This document shows, in pieces, positions 51,002 through 60,194 of a stretch of 64,000 nucleotides of DNA. The stretch spans positions 1 through 64,000 of the forward strand of contig CALGAR010000081.1 of assembly GCA_937959285.1 (NCBI GenBank), read 5' to 3'. The stretch is from an uncultured Bryobacterales bacterium. Lineage in GTDB: Bacteria > Acidobacteriota > Terriglobia > Bryobacterales > Bryobacteraceae. Below the pieces are notes generated by a model. It searched no databases, had not been told where the DNA came from, and saw nothing but the letters and a program-made list of their open reading frames with translations. A program made the position numbers and the translations under genes. The first letter of the stretch is position 1, and each line of letters opens with the position of its first letter.

Positions 51002-52588
51002 CTAACGCGTCGGGAGTGTTCCACCGAGGTAGATGCCCACCCAGCTGTCTTCCGGCGTACCGCGGCGGCCGCCGAGCGGATTTTGCCGCATGACGCGGAA
51101 CGCCACCGCATCACCTGGCTTCAGCGTGCTCTGGATCCGCCTGACGTCATCAACAGAGGCTACCGGTTGACGGTTGATGGAGACGAGAATATCGCGCTCG
51201 CGAACTCCAATCGATTCCGCAAACGAGTCCTCTTCAACGCTGGTGACGAGGACACCGTTCTCCTTGAACCCAAGGTTCTCGCGATCGGTTTCGGTCAGAC
51301 TGCGGATGCCAATACCGAAGCGTGACTGCGTCACCTCAGGCTTTCCAGGCTCTGCGGTCTCTTCTTCTACAAAGCCCAGCCGGGGATTCAGTTTGTGGAC
51401 CTCCGCACGATCGCCGATGATGACTTTCCTCTCCATTGTCTTGCCATCCCGATCGATCGTGATCGTCACTTCGCTCCCGATGGGCATGTCGGACACGCGG
51501 TTCACAAGATCGTCGCCGTCTTTGATGGGTACGCCGTTCAGCGCCAGCAGCACGTCCTCGCGCTTCAGGCCGCCCTTCTCTGCCGGTCCGCCGGGCGTAA
51601 CCTCGTCGACAATCACACCGTTCTTCAATCCGAGCGCCTTCAGGACTTCGGGCTTGATGTTGTTATTGAAAGTGATGCCGATCGAGCCCCGCGTCACCCG
51701 GCCATGCTGGATAATCTGGTTGTAGACCTTCACCGCGGTGTTGACCGGCAAGGCAAATCCGATTCCCTGGTAGCCGCCGCTCTGCGTAGCGATCATCGTG
51801 TTCACACCGATGACCTCGCCGTTGATATTGACCAGCGGGCCGCCGCTGTTTCCAGGATTGATCGCGGCGTCCGTCTGAATGAACCGCTGGAACTGGTGCG
51901 GACCGACATCGCGGCCCGTAGCGCTCACGATGCCAGCCGTCACGGTGGTTTCAAGGCCAAACGGAGAGCCGATAGCGACAGCCCAATCTCCGACCTGCAC
52001 GGAGTCGGAGTTCCCGATCTTGGCGACCGGCAGCGGATGGCCGACGTCAATCTTCAGGACGGCGAGATCGGTTTCGTAGTCCGATCCGATCAAACGGGCA
52101 GGATGTTCCGTCCGATTTCCCCGCAGGCGTACCTTAATATGATCCGCCTTCTCGACAACGTGATAGTTCGTGATGATGTACCCATTCTTATCCACGATGA
52201 AGCCAGACCCGGTGCCTTCCCGGCGGAAGGGGCGCTGCTGAAGATCTGGCACGGGGCCGCGGAAGAAGCGCCTGAAAAGATCCAGGCCGTCCTCGTCTTC
52301 GTCACTCTCCGGGGGGCGGTTTCGGCGCGTCGACGACTTCGGCGTGTAGTCGGTGCTGATGAAGACGACGGTGGGCTCCATCATCTTCGCCAACTTTGTG
52401 AACTCGTTGGAAAGCTTAACCGGACTCGGAATCGTGAGCGGTGTTGCATCGGGAGCGACCGTCTGCCCTTTGGCCGCGTTGACGCCGGAGTTCATAAGCG
52501 TGCCTATCAAGATCCCGATGGAGAGCGTGAACAGCAACAACGTTAGAGAGAGCAGCTTTTGGCCGCGCAGTGTGGTGAGAAATCGCAT
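51002..52588 (-). CDS. htrA: Periplasmic serine protease HtrA/DegP (Do-type)
   Basis: 528 aa. An N-terminal membrane anchor or signal (about 10-32) precedes a trypsin-like domain with the triad H143 (ITNYHVVEK), D174 (DYETDLAVLK) and S248 (NPGNSGGPLV), then two PDZ domains (about 310-400 and 425-520). An acidic insert near 93-103 (PPESDEDEDG) lies in the LA-loop position. It degrades or refolds misfolded envelope proteins. A TATAAT and a palindrome lie directly upstream (52629-52651). Confidence 0.95.
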   Translation of the reverse strand: MRFLTTLRGQKLLSLTLLLFTLSIGILIGTLMNSGVNAAKGQTVAPDATPLTIPSPVKLSNEFTKLAKMMEPTVVFISTDYTPKSSTRRNRPPESDEDEDGLDLFRRFFRGPVPDLQQRPFRREGTGSGFIVDKNGYIITNYHVVEKADHIKVRLRGNRTEHPARLIGSDYETDLAVLKIDVGHPLPVAKIGNSDSVQVGDWAVAIGSPFGLETTVTAGIVSATGRDVGPHQFQRFIQTDAAINPGNSGGPLVNINGEVIGVNTMIATQSGGYQGIGFALPVNTAVKVYNQIIQHGRVTRGSIGITFNNNIKPEVLKALGLKNGVIVDEVTPGGPAEKGGLKREDVLLALNGVPIKDGDDLVNRVSDMPIGSEVTITIDRDGKTMERKVIIGDRAEVHKLNPRLGFVEEETAEPGKPEVTQSRFGIGIRSLTETDRENLGFKENGVLVTSVEEDSFAESIGVRERDILVSINRQPVASVDDVRRIQSTLKPGDAVAFRVMRQNPLGGRRGTPEDSWVGIYLGGTLPTR

Positions 52589-52628
52589 GGGATTCCTAAT
52601 TCCTCCCCGGTTGGGTACCTAACCAGCT

Positions 52629-52651
52629 ATTATACGGCCCCTTTGGGCCGT
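52629..52651 (-). promoter_or_regulatory. htrA promoter -10 with overlapping palindrome
   Basis: On the minus strand a TATAAT (52629-52634) lies 41 bp before the htrA ATG. Directly upstream is the inverted repeat ACGGCCC/GGGCCGT with a 4-nt centre (52634-52651), filling the -10/-35 spacer. No TTGACA-like -35 is present. The palindrome looks like an operator or an alternative sigma feature. It lacks a U-tract, so it is a poor terminator for the gene upstream. Confidence 0.5.
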
Positions 52652-52681
52652 TGCGACTCGACGCTACGGACTCAGAGGGAG

Positions 52682-53572
52682 CTATTTCGATGGATGTTTG
52701 CGGTAGCCTGCCCGTTTCAATTGAGCAAGTACAATGCCACTCAAAATGAAAACGGCTCCGGTCAGCATCTCCGCGGAGAAGGATTCTTTCCCCGTGATGA
52801 CAGATGTGACGCCGGCGAATACAGGTTCGAGCGCAAAGATTAAAGCTGCTCGTGTTGCGGTCGTTCGAGCTTGCGCCCACGTTTGCAGCATGAATGCCAG
52901 CGCCGTGGCAATCAGACTGGTAACCGCCAGAGCAACGAGTAATTTCGCACTCCATACGAATTTCGGCGTCTCCACCCACCAGCAGAGCATCCCCGCGCCG
53001 GCAGCAACAGTCGCCACTTGCACAACCGCCAGGCTTTCCAGCCGGATCAGCCGTGCGTAGTGCTCGAGCACCAGCATGTGAGCTGCGAAGGCGACTGCAC
53101 AGCCAATGGTAAGCAGATCCCCCAGCCCGATTCGCAATTGCCAGCCGGGTGAGGTCATCAAGGCCATGCCCGCTGTTGCCAGCGCCACCCCGAGCAGCTC
53201 AAAAGGATGAAGCTCTTTCCGATAGACGAGCGAGCCGAGCAAAGGTACCAGGACAATGTAAAGCCCTGTCAGGAAGGCAGACTTGGACGGCGTTGTCAGA
53301 CGCAGGCCGGCAGTCTGAAGGAAGTAGCCGGCGAAGAGCCAGAAGCCGGCCGACGCGCCCGCGATCCACTCGCTGCGAGCCTTGATAATAGGACCGCGCC
53401 TCCGAAACAGCAGCCATAGCGCCAGCGTCCCGAATCCGAATCGCACGGCCAGGAACAGGAGCGTCGACGCATCGTCGAGCGCGTTCTTGACTAGAACAAA
53501 CGTACTGCCCCAGGCAAGGGCGATCCCCGCCAGCGCAACCTCCGCGCGCCAGTCTGCCCCGGCACGGCTCAT
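52682..53572 (-). CDS. EamA/DMT-family transporter
   Basis: 296 aa with ten hydrophobic helices in two EamA repeats: LAGIALAWGSTFVLVKNALDD opens repeat 1, LRLTTPSKSAFLTGLYIVLVP ends it, and ALIFALEPVFAGVTSVITGKE lies in repeat 2. It resembles YdcZ/RhaT-like drug or metabolite exporters, with no substrate evidence. The start overlaps the stop of the M20 peptidase as ATGA, so a coupled role (peptide hydrolysis and product export) is possible. Confidence 0.9.
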   Translation of the reverse strand: MSRAGADWRAEVALAGIALAWGSTFVLVKNALDDASTLLFLAVRFGFGTLALWLLFRRRGPIIKARSEWIAGASAGFWLFAGYFLQTAGLRLTTPSKSAFLTGLYIVLVPLLGSLVYRKELHPFELLGVALATAGMALMTSPGWQLRIGLGDLLTIGCAVAFAAHMLVLEHYARLIRLESLAVVQVATVAAGAGMLCWWVETPKFVWSAKLLVALAVTSLIATALAFMLQTWAQARTTATRAALIFALEPVFAGVTSVITGKESFSAEMLTGAVFILSGIVLAQLKRAGYRKHPSK

Positions 53573-54828
53573 CCACCGCTCTTGCTAAAGCTCCGAAGCA
53601 GGAGGCACAAGGTGAGAAAGACTCGCCGGAGGCCCAGCTCCCTTCCCTCAGGATGGAACCACTCACCGGGTGTATGAGCTCCACCGCCACTTCCGCCTGC
53701 GCCAATGGAAATCGCCGGGAGCCCCATCGAAAGCGGAATGTTGGCGTCGGTGGATGCGCAGTCAAGGTGAGACCGAATACCAAGGTAGTTATCTACCGCA
53801 CGGATGAAGGTGAGGATGGGAGCATCCTCCGCCAGGCGTCCTCCCGGGCGCGATCCGATCTCACGAATCCTTCCGGTCACCCTTCCGCCCGTCGACCGTT
53901 CGTTCTCCACCTCGAGGGCCCGCCCTACTGCGCTTGTGAGAAGCAACGTCAGTTCGTCGATGCGTTCGGCCCGCTCGCTCCGGATATCGACCTTGGCGCG
54001 TGCAAGCGTCGGGATGGAATTGATGCTCGAGCCGCCTTCGATGATCCCGAAATTAAACGACGACCTGGGGGAACTGCTGAAGCTGGCGCCATTTTCAGCG
54101 AACAGAGCGATCGCCCTGCTCAGCGCGTGAACCGGGTTCCCAACGCCGTAGTCGCTCCAGCTATGCCCTCCCGGACCTGTGAAGATTAACTCAAAGCGGC
54201 GGCTGGCAAGCGCCTCACTGGTGATGTGATCCGTTGTCGGTCCGTCAAGGACGACGAAAGACTTGATCTTCGGGGCCAGCGCCGACTGCCTGCACAGGAA
54301 GCGCATCCCGCTCAAGTTGCCTTCCCCCTCCTCTCCGACGTTGGCTACCAGCAGCAAGCCTGCATCCAAGCCTTCGAGACAGGAGTGGGTTTTCACAAGA
54401 CGTGCAATGGCAAGTAGAGCGGCAAGACCTGCGCCATTGTCGCTGACTCCCGGCCCACAGAAGCGGCCGTCCGGCTCAACGCGAATGTCCTCCGGGACGC
54501 GCGGGGCAAGGACCGTATCGAGGTGGGCGGTGAGGGCAACGAAGGGACCATCTTTCGGCCCGGTCAACGGTGCGACGACATTGCCGGCGCGGTCGATCTT
54601 CGCGTCGCAGCCAAGCGCCCGAAGCTGGGCAACCATCCATTCCGCGCGCTTTTGCTCCAGAAACGTCGGTGCAGGCACCCGGCACACCTCCAGGTGCTGC
54701 TCATCGATCCAGCGCTTCTCTCGCGCAAAAAACTGGAGGGCTTCCCGAATCCCCTCTGTCTCCGCCAGTTCAGCGACGGATTTCACCCCCGCTACAGCCA
54801 AACTGTTCATTGGGGGCAAGACAGCCAT
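53569..54828 (-). CDS. M20-family metallopeptidase
   Basis: 419 aa cytoplasmic zinc amidohydrolase/peptidase. Motifs in order: ALTAHLDTVL (His, Asp), CGPGVSDNGAGLAALLA (bridging Asp), VANVGEEGEGNL (Glu-Glu), a dimerisation domain with GPGGHSWSDYG, and GGGAHTPGEWFHPEG with the last His. This fits a peptidase T/carboxypeptidase-like subgroup. An ATG at 54807 is an alternative start. It overlaps the DMT transporter by 4 bp and follows the ABC-F gene by 39 bp. Confidence 0.9.
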   Translation of the reverse strand: MAVLPPMNSLAVAGVKSVAELAETEGIREALQFFAREKRWIDEQHLEVCRVPAPTFLEQKRAEWMVAQLRALGCDAKIDRAGNVVAPLTGPKDGPFVALTAHLDTVLAPRVPEDIRVEPDGRFCGPGVSDNGAGLAALLAIARLVKTHSCLEGLDAGLLLVANVGEEGEGNLSGMRFLCRQSALAPKIKSFVVLDGPTTDHITSEALASRRFELIFTGPGGHSWSDYGVGNPVHALSRAIALFAENGASFSSSPRSSFNFGIIEGGSSINSIPTLARAKVDIRSERAERIDELTLLLTSAVGRALEVENERSTGGRVTGRIREIGSRPGGRLAEDAPILTFIRAVDNYLGIRSHLDCASTDANIPLSMGLPAISIGAGGSGGGAHTPGEWFHPEGRELGLRRVFLTLCLLLRSFSKSGG

Positions 54829-54867
54829 TCGTTCCAGTCTACCGCGCGCGGGATGCCGCCAAATGTC

Positions 54868-56802
54868 CTACGCCTCAAGAACCGCTGCAAGTTCCTCCCA
54901 TTCCGCCGTAAGACGCTCCACTTCTTCCCGCTTGCGCTGAATACTCTCGGTCACCCGTTGTGTCTCCTCCACGCTGACAAACACGGCCAGTTTCTCTTCC
55001 TCAGAGGCGATTTCGGCTTCGAGACGAGAAACCAGGTCCTCGATTTCCGCGCAGCGGTCTTGCATCTGCTTCAGCTTGATGGGGTTGAGACGCTTTTTCG
55101 GAGCTGGCGCAACCGTTTCCTCCCGCGTCTTTGCCTCGCCATTGGCGGATGCAGCGCCCGCCTGTGCTTCGCTGACCGCAACCGTCGGAGCTGCCGCGCC
55201 TCCGTTTTTGCGCCACAGGTAGTCTTCGTAGTTGCCGGGGTAGATGTTCACCTTACCGTCGGCAACTTCAAACACGCGAGTCGGAACACGATCAAGGAAG
55301 TACCGATCGTGAGATACGAAGACAACGGTCCCGGTAAACTCCATCAGCGCGTTCAGCAATACATCCTTCGCACGAAGGTCGAGGTGGTTGGTGGGCTCGT
55401 CCAGAAGTAGGAAGTTCGATGGACGCATCAGCATGCGTGCAAGCGCGTAGCGGTTCCGCTCGCCGCCCGATAAAACGCCGATGCGTTTGAAGACATCATC
55501 TTCGGAGAACAGAAAGCAGCCGAGGATGGTGCGCAGTTCGGTTTGCGTCGCGCGGGGCGCGACTTCCGCGAGATCGTCAATCAGCGTAGCGTCCGGATTC
55601 AATTCCTTGTACTGGTCCTGGGCAAAATAGTCCACCTCGACGTTATGCCCGAGCGTGTACTGGCCGGACGTAAGGGGTTCGGCGCCGGACAGAAGCTTGA
55701 TGAGAGTCGACTTTCCCGCGCCATTGACTCCGACGAGCGCGACACGGTCCCCGCGTTCGATCACAAAGTTCACGTCGCTGAGGACCTGCTTGTCGCCATA
55801 GCTCTTCGAGACGCCGCGGAATTCAGCCACAATCCGCCCGCTCGCCTTCGGCTGGGGAAAGGAAAAGTGGATCGTCTTCTCCTCCGGCGGAATCTCAATC
55901 CGCTGAATTCTTTCCAGCTCTTTGATCCGGCTTTGGACTTGCTTGGCCTTGGTTGCCTTATACCGGAAGCGGTTAATAAATGCTTCGAGCTGCTGGATTC
56001 GCTCCTGCTGGTTCTTGTAGGCGGCTTCGAGCTGTGCTTTCCTTTCTGCCTTCTGCTGAAGGTATTTTTCGTAGTTGCCCGGGTAGAAAAAGACGCCCTT
56101 ATTCCAGATTTCGACGATGCGCGAAACGGTGACGTCCAGGAAGTATCGATCGTGTGAAATGAGTACGAAGGCGTACGGGTAATCGGAGAGGTAAGTCTCG
56201 AGCCAGTTGCGGGCTTCCAGGTCCAAATGATTGGTCGGCTCGTCGAGCAGGAGCAGGTTCGGCTTTTGCAGAAGCAGTTTCGCGAGCGCAATGCGCATCT
56301 GCCAGCCGCCCGAGAACTCCTCGGTCCGGCGCGTCCAGTCCTCCTTGGGAAAACCGAGGCCGGCAAGCACCGTCCCGACTTGGGCTTCAAGAGCATACCC
56401 GTCGCGAGCACGGAACTCGGTGTCGATTCGATGGAGCCGGTCCGCGACCGCTGCGTATTCGGCGCTTGCGGGATCAAGTTCGGACAGGCGGCGCGTGAGC
56501 TCCTCGGCCTCGCGCTCCATGTCCTTCAGGCTGGCGAAGACGGAAAGACATTCCGCAAAAACCGTCCTTCCCGAAAGGCTTAATCCGTCCTGCGGCAGGT
56601 AGCCCGCGGAGATTCCCTTAGTGACGTTGATCGTTCCGTAATCGAGCGTTTCAATGCCGGCGAGAATCTTGAGAAGAGTCGACTTCCCTGTGCCGTTTGC
56701 GCCAACCAGGCCAACGCGATCCTTGGGGGTGATCAGCCAGTCGAGATTCTCAAAAAGCAGTTTGGGACCGAACCGTTTGCCGGCCGCGGAGAGTTGGATC
56801 AT
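54868..56802 (-). CDS. ABC-F family ATPase (YheS/Uup-like)
   Basis: 644 aa, two ABC domains without membrane segments. Domain 1 has GANGTGKST and a signature FSGGWQMRIALAKLLL with LLLDEPTNHLD. The linker (about 245-300) is a charged coiled coil. Domain 2 has GVNGAGKST, LSGGERNRYALARMLM and LLLDEPTNHLD. A C-terminal coiled coil (about 575-640) follows an Ala-rich linker. ABC-F proteins act on the ribosome E site to relieve stalls, or confer antibiotic protection. The short linker favours a housekeeping type. Confidence 0.93.
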   Translation of the reverse strand: MIQLSAAGKRFGPKLLFENLDWLITPKDRVGLVGANGTGKSTLLKILAGIETLDYGTINVTKGISAGYLPQDGLSLSGRTVFAECLSVFASLKDMEREAEELTRRLSELDPASAEYAAVADRLHRIDTEFRARDGYALEAQVGTVLAGLGFPKEDWTRRTEEFSGGWQMRIALAKLLLQKPNLLLLDEPTNHLDLEARNWLETYLSDYPYAFVLISHDRYFLDVTVSRIVEIWNKGVFFYPGNYEKYLQQKAERKAQLEAAYKNQQERIQQLEAFINRFRYKATKAKQVQSRIKELERIQRIEIPPEEKTIHFSFPQPKASGRIVAEFRGVSKSYGDKQVLSDVNFVIERGDRVALVGVNGAGKSTLIKLLSGAEPLTSGQYTLGHNVEVDYFAQDQYKELNPDATLIDDLAEVAPRATQTELRTILGCFLFSEDDVFKRIGVLSGGERNRYALARMLMRPSNFLLLDEPTNHLDLRAKDVLLNALMEFTGTVVFVSHDRYFLDRVPTRVFEVADGKVNIYPGNYEDYLWRKNGGAAAPTVAVSEAQAGAASANGEAKTREETVAPAPKKRLNPIKLKQMQDRCAEIEDLVSRLEAEIASEEEKLAVFVSVEETQRVTESIQRKREEVERLTAEWEELAAVLEA

Positions 56803-56905
56803 GGAATTGAGACGCTATCTGACATTATCCCATGCAGACTGAGGGGAAACGCCCGCCGGGTGGTGGTAACGCGCGGCCAGGGGGGATGCCGAACGAGCTC
56901 GTGGC

Positions 56906-57559
56906 CTAACGCCCGCTTGCCTCATCCAGGGCGTCGCCGCCGGATCCGGCCGGGCGCGGCTTCTGCACTGGCCTCATCTCTGCCAGACTCTGGAGTTCAA
57001 ACGCGAAGGTATCCGTGGTTAGATCGTGCACCGAGAAACAGGGTTTGGCGACACCGGAATCACTGTGGTCCACAGACTTCGCCAGAATGTGGTAGACCTC
57101 ATGGGCAATCACACGAGCCACAGCTCTCCCGGCTATATTGTGCCGCGTCCATCCTTGATATCGCTGTAACGCTGGCTCGAGCATCTCGGTCAACTTGACA
57201 CAGTCGACGCGAAAAAAAGGTAAGATCCGGCCGCTCGTAATCTCAGTATGGGCGAGGCTGCCAGAGGGTGCCGAGGATACGTTTCCGCGGGAAGAGGAAT
57301 CGCCGAATGCGCAAGAGCCGTCGAACGAGCCCACGATCGCAAGGTCAAAATACTCCCCCAAGTGGCGCTGGTCGCTCTCCTTCCACTTCAGGTCCACATC
57401 CGCTGGAGCCAGCAGGCGGCGAAGCTCTTCTTGCAGGGATCGGAAGGTGAAAGAGTCCATGCCGGAGGGTTTCTCGGCGTACAGCGCGAGCGTGCGCGTC
57501 TGTGCGTGCGCAGCAGTGGTAAGAATGAAGGCGACCAGAGCCCAGCGAATAGCAGACAT
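56906..57559 (-). CDS. Secreted protein with HExxH zinc-protease-like motif
   Basis: 217 aa. A signal peptide (MSAIRWALVAFILTTAAHAQ) is followed by an alpha/beta region and AVARVIAHEVYHILAKS, an HExxH motif (about residues 154-158), suggesting a zincin metalloprotease. A Cys pair (GSCAFG, RVDCVK) and a polar, disordered C-terminus are also present. No third zinc ligand can be assigned with confidence. A TATAAT lies 35 bp upstream on this strand (57594-57599) and GGAG precedes the ATG. Confidence 0.72.
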   Translation of the reverse strand: MSAIRWALVAFILTTAAHAQTRTLALYAEKPSGMDSFTFRSLQEELRRLLAPADVDLKWKESDQRHLGEYFDLAIVGSFDGSCAFGDSSSRGNVSSAPSGSLAHTEITSGRILPFFRVDCVKLTEMLEPALQRYQGWTRHNIAGRAVARVIAHEVYHILAKSVDHSDSGVAKPCFSVHDLTTDTFAFELQSLAEMRPVQKPRPAGSGGDALDEASGR

Positions 57560-57621
57560 GGCGCATCTCCACGCGGAGACTCGGACGCTCTACATTATAT
57601 ACGCCTATATCCTGAGGAGGC

Positions 57622-57642
57622 GGGCCGGATGCGTTCCGGCCC
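57622..57642 (-). terminator. GC-rich hairpin after the first propeller gene
   Basis: A 7-bp stem GGGCCGG/CCGGCCC with a 7-nt loop lies 32 bp downstream of the propeller gene stop. No U-tract follows on the minus strand, so termination is possible but weakly supported. It also lies just upstream of the TATAAT of the metalloprotease gene. Confidence 0.35.
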
Positions 57643-57673
57643 TAGCTACGACGTTACAGTTCTTAAGCAGGGA

Positions 57674-58699
57674 CTACAGCTGCTTGGGATCGATGCGCCA
57701 CAGGTTCTGCTGCCGGAGATTGGACAGCCACACGGACCCGTGCCCGACCCGGACAGCATCGCCGCCGGGGCCTACCCACTGCCTCACCACTTGATTGGTA
57801 TTCGGGTCGATCTGAGTTAGGGGAATCTGAAAGACGGTAAGCCAGACGAACCCTTCGCCATAGGCGATTTCACCACCCGGGCCTGGAACGCCAACCTCGA
57901 TCGTCGCCAGGAGCTTGCCCGTAGTCGCATCCACGCGCGACACGGTTCCATCTCCCTGGTTCAACGTCCACACGGATCCGGCTCCGATCGTCAAAAACCG
58001 GGGATTCGGTCCGACGGGCACCGTGTGCGTAACGGAGTTCGTCTTTGGATCCACGCGGACAGCGAGGCTGTTCTCTGTGCTGGTTAACCAGATCGCGCCT
58101 TCGCCATATGCGCAGGCGAATGAACCGGAGGGCACCTTGATCTGCGCGACGACCTGATTCGTCGCTGGATCGATGCGGGAAAGAACGCCCGATGGATCGC
58201 TCAAAATCCAGATACTATCCGGGCTCGCCGCCACCCCTCCCTCGCTGTTTGCGGGACCAACCGGAAGAGTCGCGACAACCTGATTCGTCTTCATGTCCAC
58301 GCGGGAGAGCGTTTTATCCCCGCAGTTGGGCACCCAAACACTGCCGAAGCCTGCTGCAAGGCCAGAGCACGGCCGCTTGCCAACCTCGACTGCCGCGACC
58401 ACCTCATTGGTCTTCGGGTCCAGGCGGTGGACCGTATTCTTGGGCCCGTTGGACACCCAAACGGCGTCCTCAGTCACGACCTGCCAGTCTGGCACTCCCT
58501 CAACCGGGAAGACAGCCACGGGCCTGATGGTGGAGATATCCCGCTGTACTCCGGGGAGTTTTACTCCCGGACGCGGAGGCCGGTTCATCTTCTTCTTTTT
58601 GGCCTCCACTGCTGGTCCTTCCTGCCCCGGCATCAAGGCAAGCGACAAGCAAAGACCGGCGCAGGCAAGCAGCACGGGATAGACTCTTAACTTTCTCAT
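57674..58699 (-). CDS. Secreted Vgb/YncE-like beta-propeller protein (copy 1)
   Basis: 341 aa. A signal peptide (VYPVLLACAGLCLSLALMPG) is followed by a Lys/Pro linker and about seven WD/NHL-like blades of roughly 42 residues, each with a core of the type GSVWVPNCGDKTLSRVD followed by TNQVVATLPVG. It resembles virginiamycin-B-lyase-like or YncE-like surface propellers, but catalysis is not supported. AAGGAG 7 nt upstream fixes ATG 58699, although the frame is open to 58807. A paralogue lies just upstream on the same strand. Confidence 0.82.
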   Translation of the reverse strand: MRKLRVYPVLLACAGLCLSLALMPGQEGPAVEAKKKKMNRPPRPGVKLPGVQRDISTIRPVAVFPVEGVPDWQVVTEDAVWVSNGPKNTVHRLDPKTNEVVAAVEVGKRPCSGLAAGFGSVWVPNCGDKTLSRVDMKTNQVVATLPVGPANSEGGVAASPDSIWILSDPSGVLSRIDPATNQVVAQIKVPSGSFACAYGEGAIWLTSTENSLAVRVDPKTNSVTHTVPVGPNPRFLTIGAGSVWTLNQGDGTVSRVDATTGKLLATIEVGVPGPGGEIAYGEGFVWLTVFQIPLTQIDPNTNQVVRQWVGPGGDAVRVGHGSVWLSNLRQQNLWRIDPKQL

Positions 58700-58761
58700 T
58701 TCATGACTCCTTCGCTTAGTTAGGCAATCCAGACGGGGTTTGAGCCGCAACGAATTAGGAC

Positions 58762-59784
58762 CTAGTAGGCAAGGGTTGCAAGGACCCGTTTGGGATCTAT
58801 CTTCCAAACCGTCCGCTGATCCGCGTTCACCAGCCAGAGGAAGCCAGCGCCAAAGGCAATACCCCCTCCCCCTTCCCCGACAAACTGCTGCGCCACCGAA
58901 TCCGTCGCTGGATCGATTCGGCTGATCGGGAGCCCTGGCGTGCTAACCCATACGGATCCGTCACCAATCGCAATCTCGCCCGGAAACCCGGGCGCGCCGA
59001 GGTCGATGGTCTTTACTACCTTGTTTGTCTTGGGATCAATTCGCTCGAGTTTCCCAGCCTTCTGACACCAAACCCAAACGGCGCCTTCACCGACTGCAAC
59101 AAATTGCGGGCCAGCGGCGACATCGATCCGACTTGTAATCGTGTTTGTTTGCGGGTCGATCTTCAGCGTTTTATCTTCGGCAGGGCAGGTAACCCATACA
59201 GCCGATTCCCCAAACGCCAAGGCGTTGCAGCCGGCTGGCAGGCGCACTTCGGCGACGATTTTGTTATCCGCGGGATCAACTCGGGAAAGCGTTGTCCTTT
59301 CGTCCGTCAAGACCCACACGCTGTCAGAAGAGACTGCAATCGTCGTCTTTGAACTGCCGGCGCCCGTCGGGATCGAGGTGATCTTTCCCGTCTTCGGATC
59401 TACTCTAGACAGGGTCTTGTCACCGCAGTTTAACACCCATAAGCTGCCGAAGCCGAGGACCGGAGCTGTGCAGGGATGGCTGAGCCCTGTAATAGCGTCT
59501 CCAGCTGTGGCGGCTTTCGCATCAATACGATCCAGGCGATTCTCTTTGGGATTCGTAATCCAGACCGTCGCCCCGCCAAGAATGCCGTCAAGTGAACCAG
59601 ACAGCCGGATCTCTGCTTCCGCTTTTAGGTCGGAAGCCGGAATCCGCACACCAGGAGTCTTGACGCCGGAAGGCGCTGCCCCACCTTGTGGCCTTCCCTG
59701 CTTCCTGCCCTGATCACCCACCTTCGGATACAGGGCTTCAGGCGTGCCCATCAGCAGGCACAAGCCGATTACTGCCAAACGCAT
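58762..59784 (-). CDS. Secreted Vgb/YncE-like beta-propeller protein (copy 2)
   Basis: 340 aa. A short signal peptide (MRLAVIGLCLLMGTPEA) is followed by a Gly/Gln/Pro linker and a seven-bladed propeller with the same blade core as copy 1 (GSLWVLNCGDKTLSRVDPKTG, then SSDSVWVLTDERTTLSRVD). The shared NCGDKTLSRVD blade shows that the two arose by tandem duplication. It lies 62 bp upstream of copy 1 on the same strand. Function is inferred to be binding or scaffold outside the cell. Confidence 0.82.
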   Translation of the reverse strand: MRLAVIGLCLLMGTPEALYPKVGDQGRKQGRPQGGAAPSGVKTPGVRIPASDLKAEAEIRLSGSLDGILGGATVWITNPKENRLDRIDAKAATAGDAITGLSHPCTAPVLGFGSLWVLNCGDKTLSRVDPKTGKITSIPTGAGSSKTTIAVSSDSVWVLTDERTTLSRVDPADNKIVAEVRLPAGCNALAFGESAVWVTCPAEDKTLKIDPQTNTITSRIDVAAGPQFVAVGEGAVWVWCQKAGKLERIDPKTNKVVKTIDLGAPGFPGEIAIGDGSVWVSTPGLPISRIDPATDSVAQQFVGEGGGGIAFGAGFLWLVNADQRTVWKIDPKRVLATLAY

Positions 59785-60194
59785 AGGTTAAGATCCCTCG
59801 AATGAAGCAGAATCAAGAGCCGACGTGGGAGGACTGCGAACGGGGGCTAAAACGGCGTCATAGCCGTTGAGAGAACAGTATACATTTATTAGTGCAAGGA
59901 CAATACCCTTTGGGCTAAATTTCCTGAATCTTACATACCGCCGCTGGCCCGGGCCCCACGAGTGTGTTGATCATCCATTAAGTTGACAATAGCCATAAGA
60001 AGTGATATCAAGGACACTAATAGTCGGGGGACTCCGTCGCGTCTCACGCCTTCCCGCCCCTGTCAGGACCCCGTAGCCTCGCTTTTGCTAGCAAACAGTT
60101 CTCGCTCCGTCGCACGCCGTCATCTTGCCGCCAGGTGTGAACCGGCTGAGCTGGAATTCTTTCTCTAAAACCTTAGATTTCTCGTGTTATTTCT
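59785..60194 (+). other. Intergenic region between divergent genes
   Basis: About 410 bp with no credible gene. It contains one good sigma70-like promoter for the PSD1 gene (59983-60011) and a 180-nt untranslated leader. No riboswitch-like structure was recognised, and upstream of the propeller gene I see no clear promoter. Confidence 0.6.
59983..60011 (+). promoter_or_regulatory. Candidate sigma70 promoter for the PSD1 gene
   Basis: A perfect TTGACA (59983-59988), a 17-bp spacer and TATCAA (60006-60011, 4 of 6 matches) lie 184 bp before the ATG of the cytochrome gene. Confidence 0.5.

Noticed and set aside
51395..52546. 383-codon plus-strand frame over htrA
   Set aside because: Antisense of htrA. 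The minus-strand product has the full protease triad.
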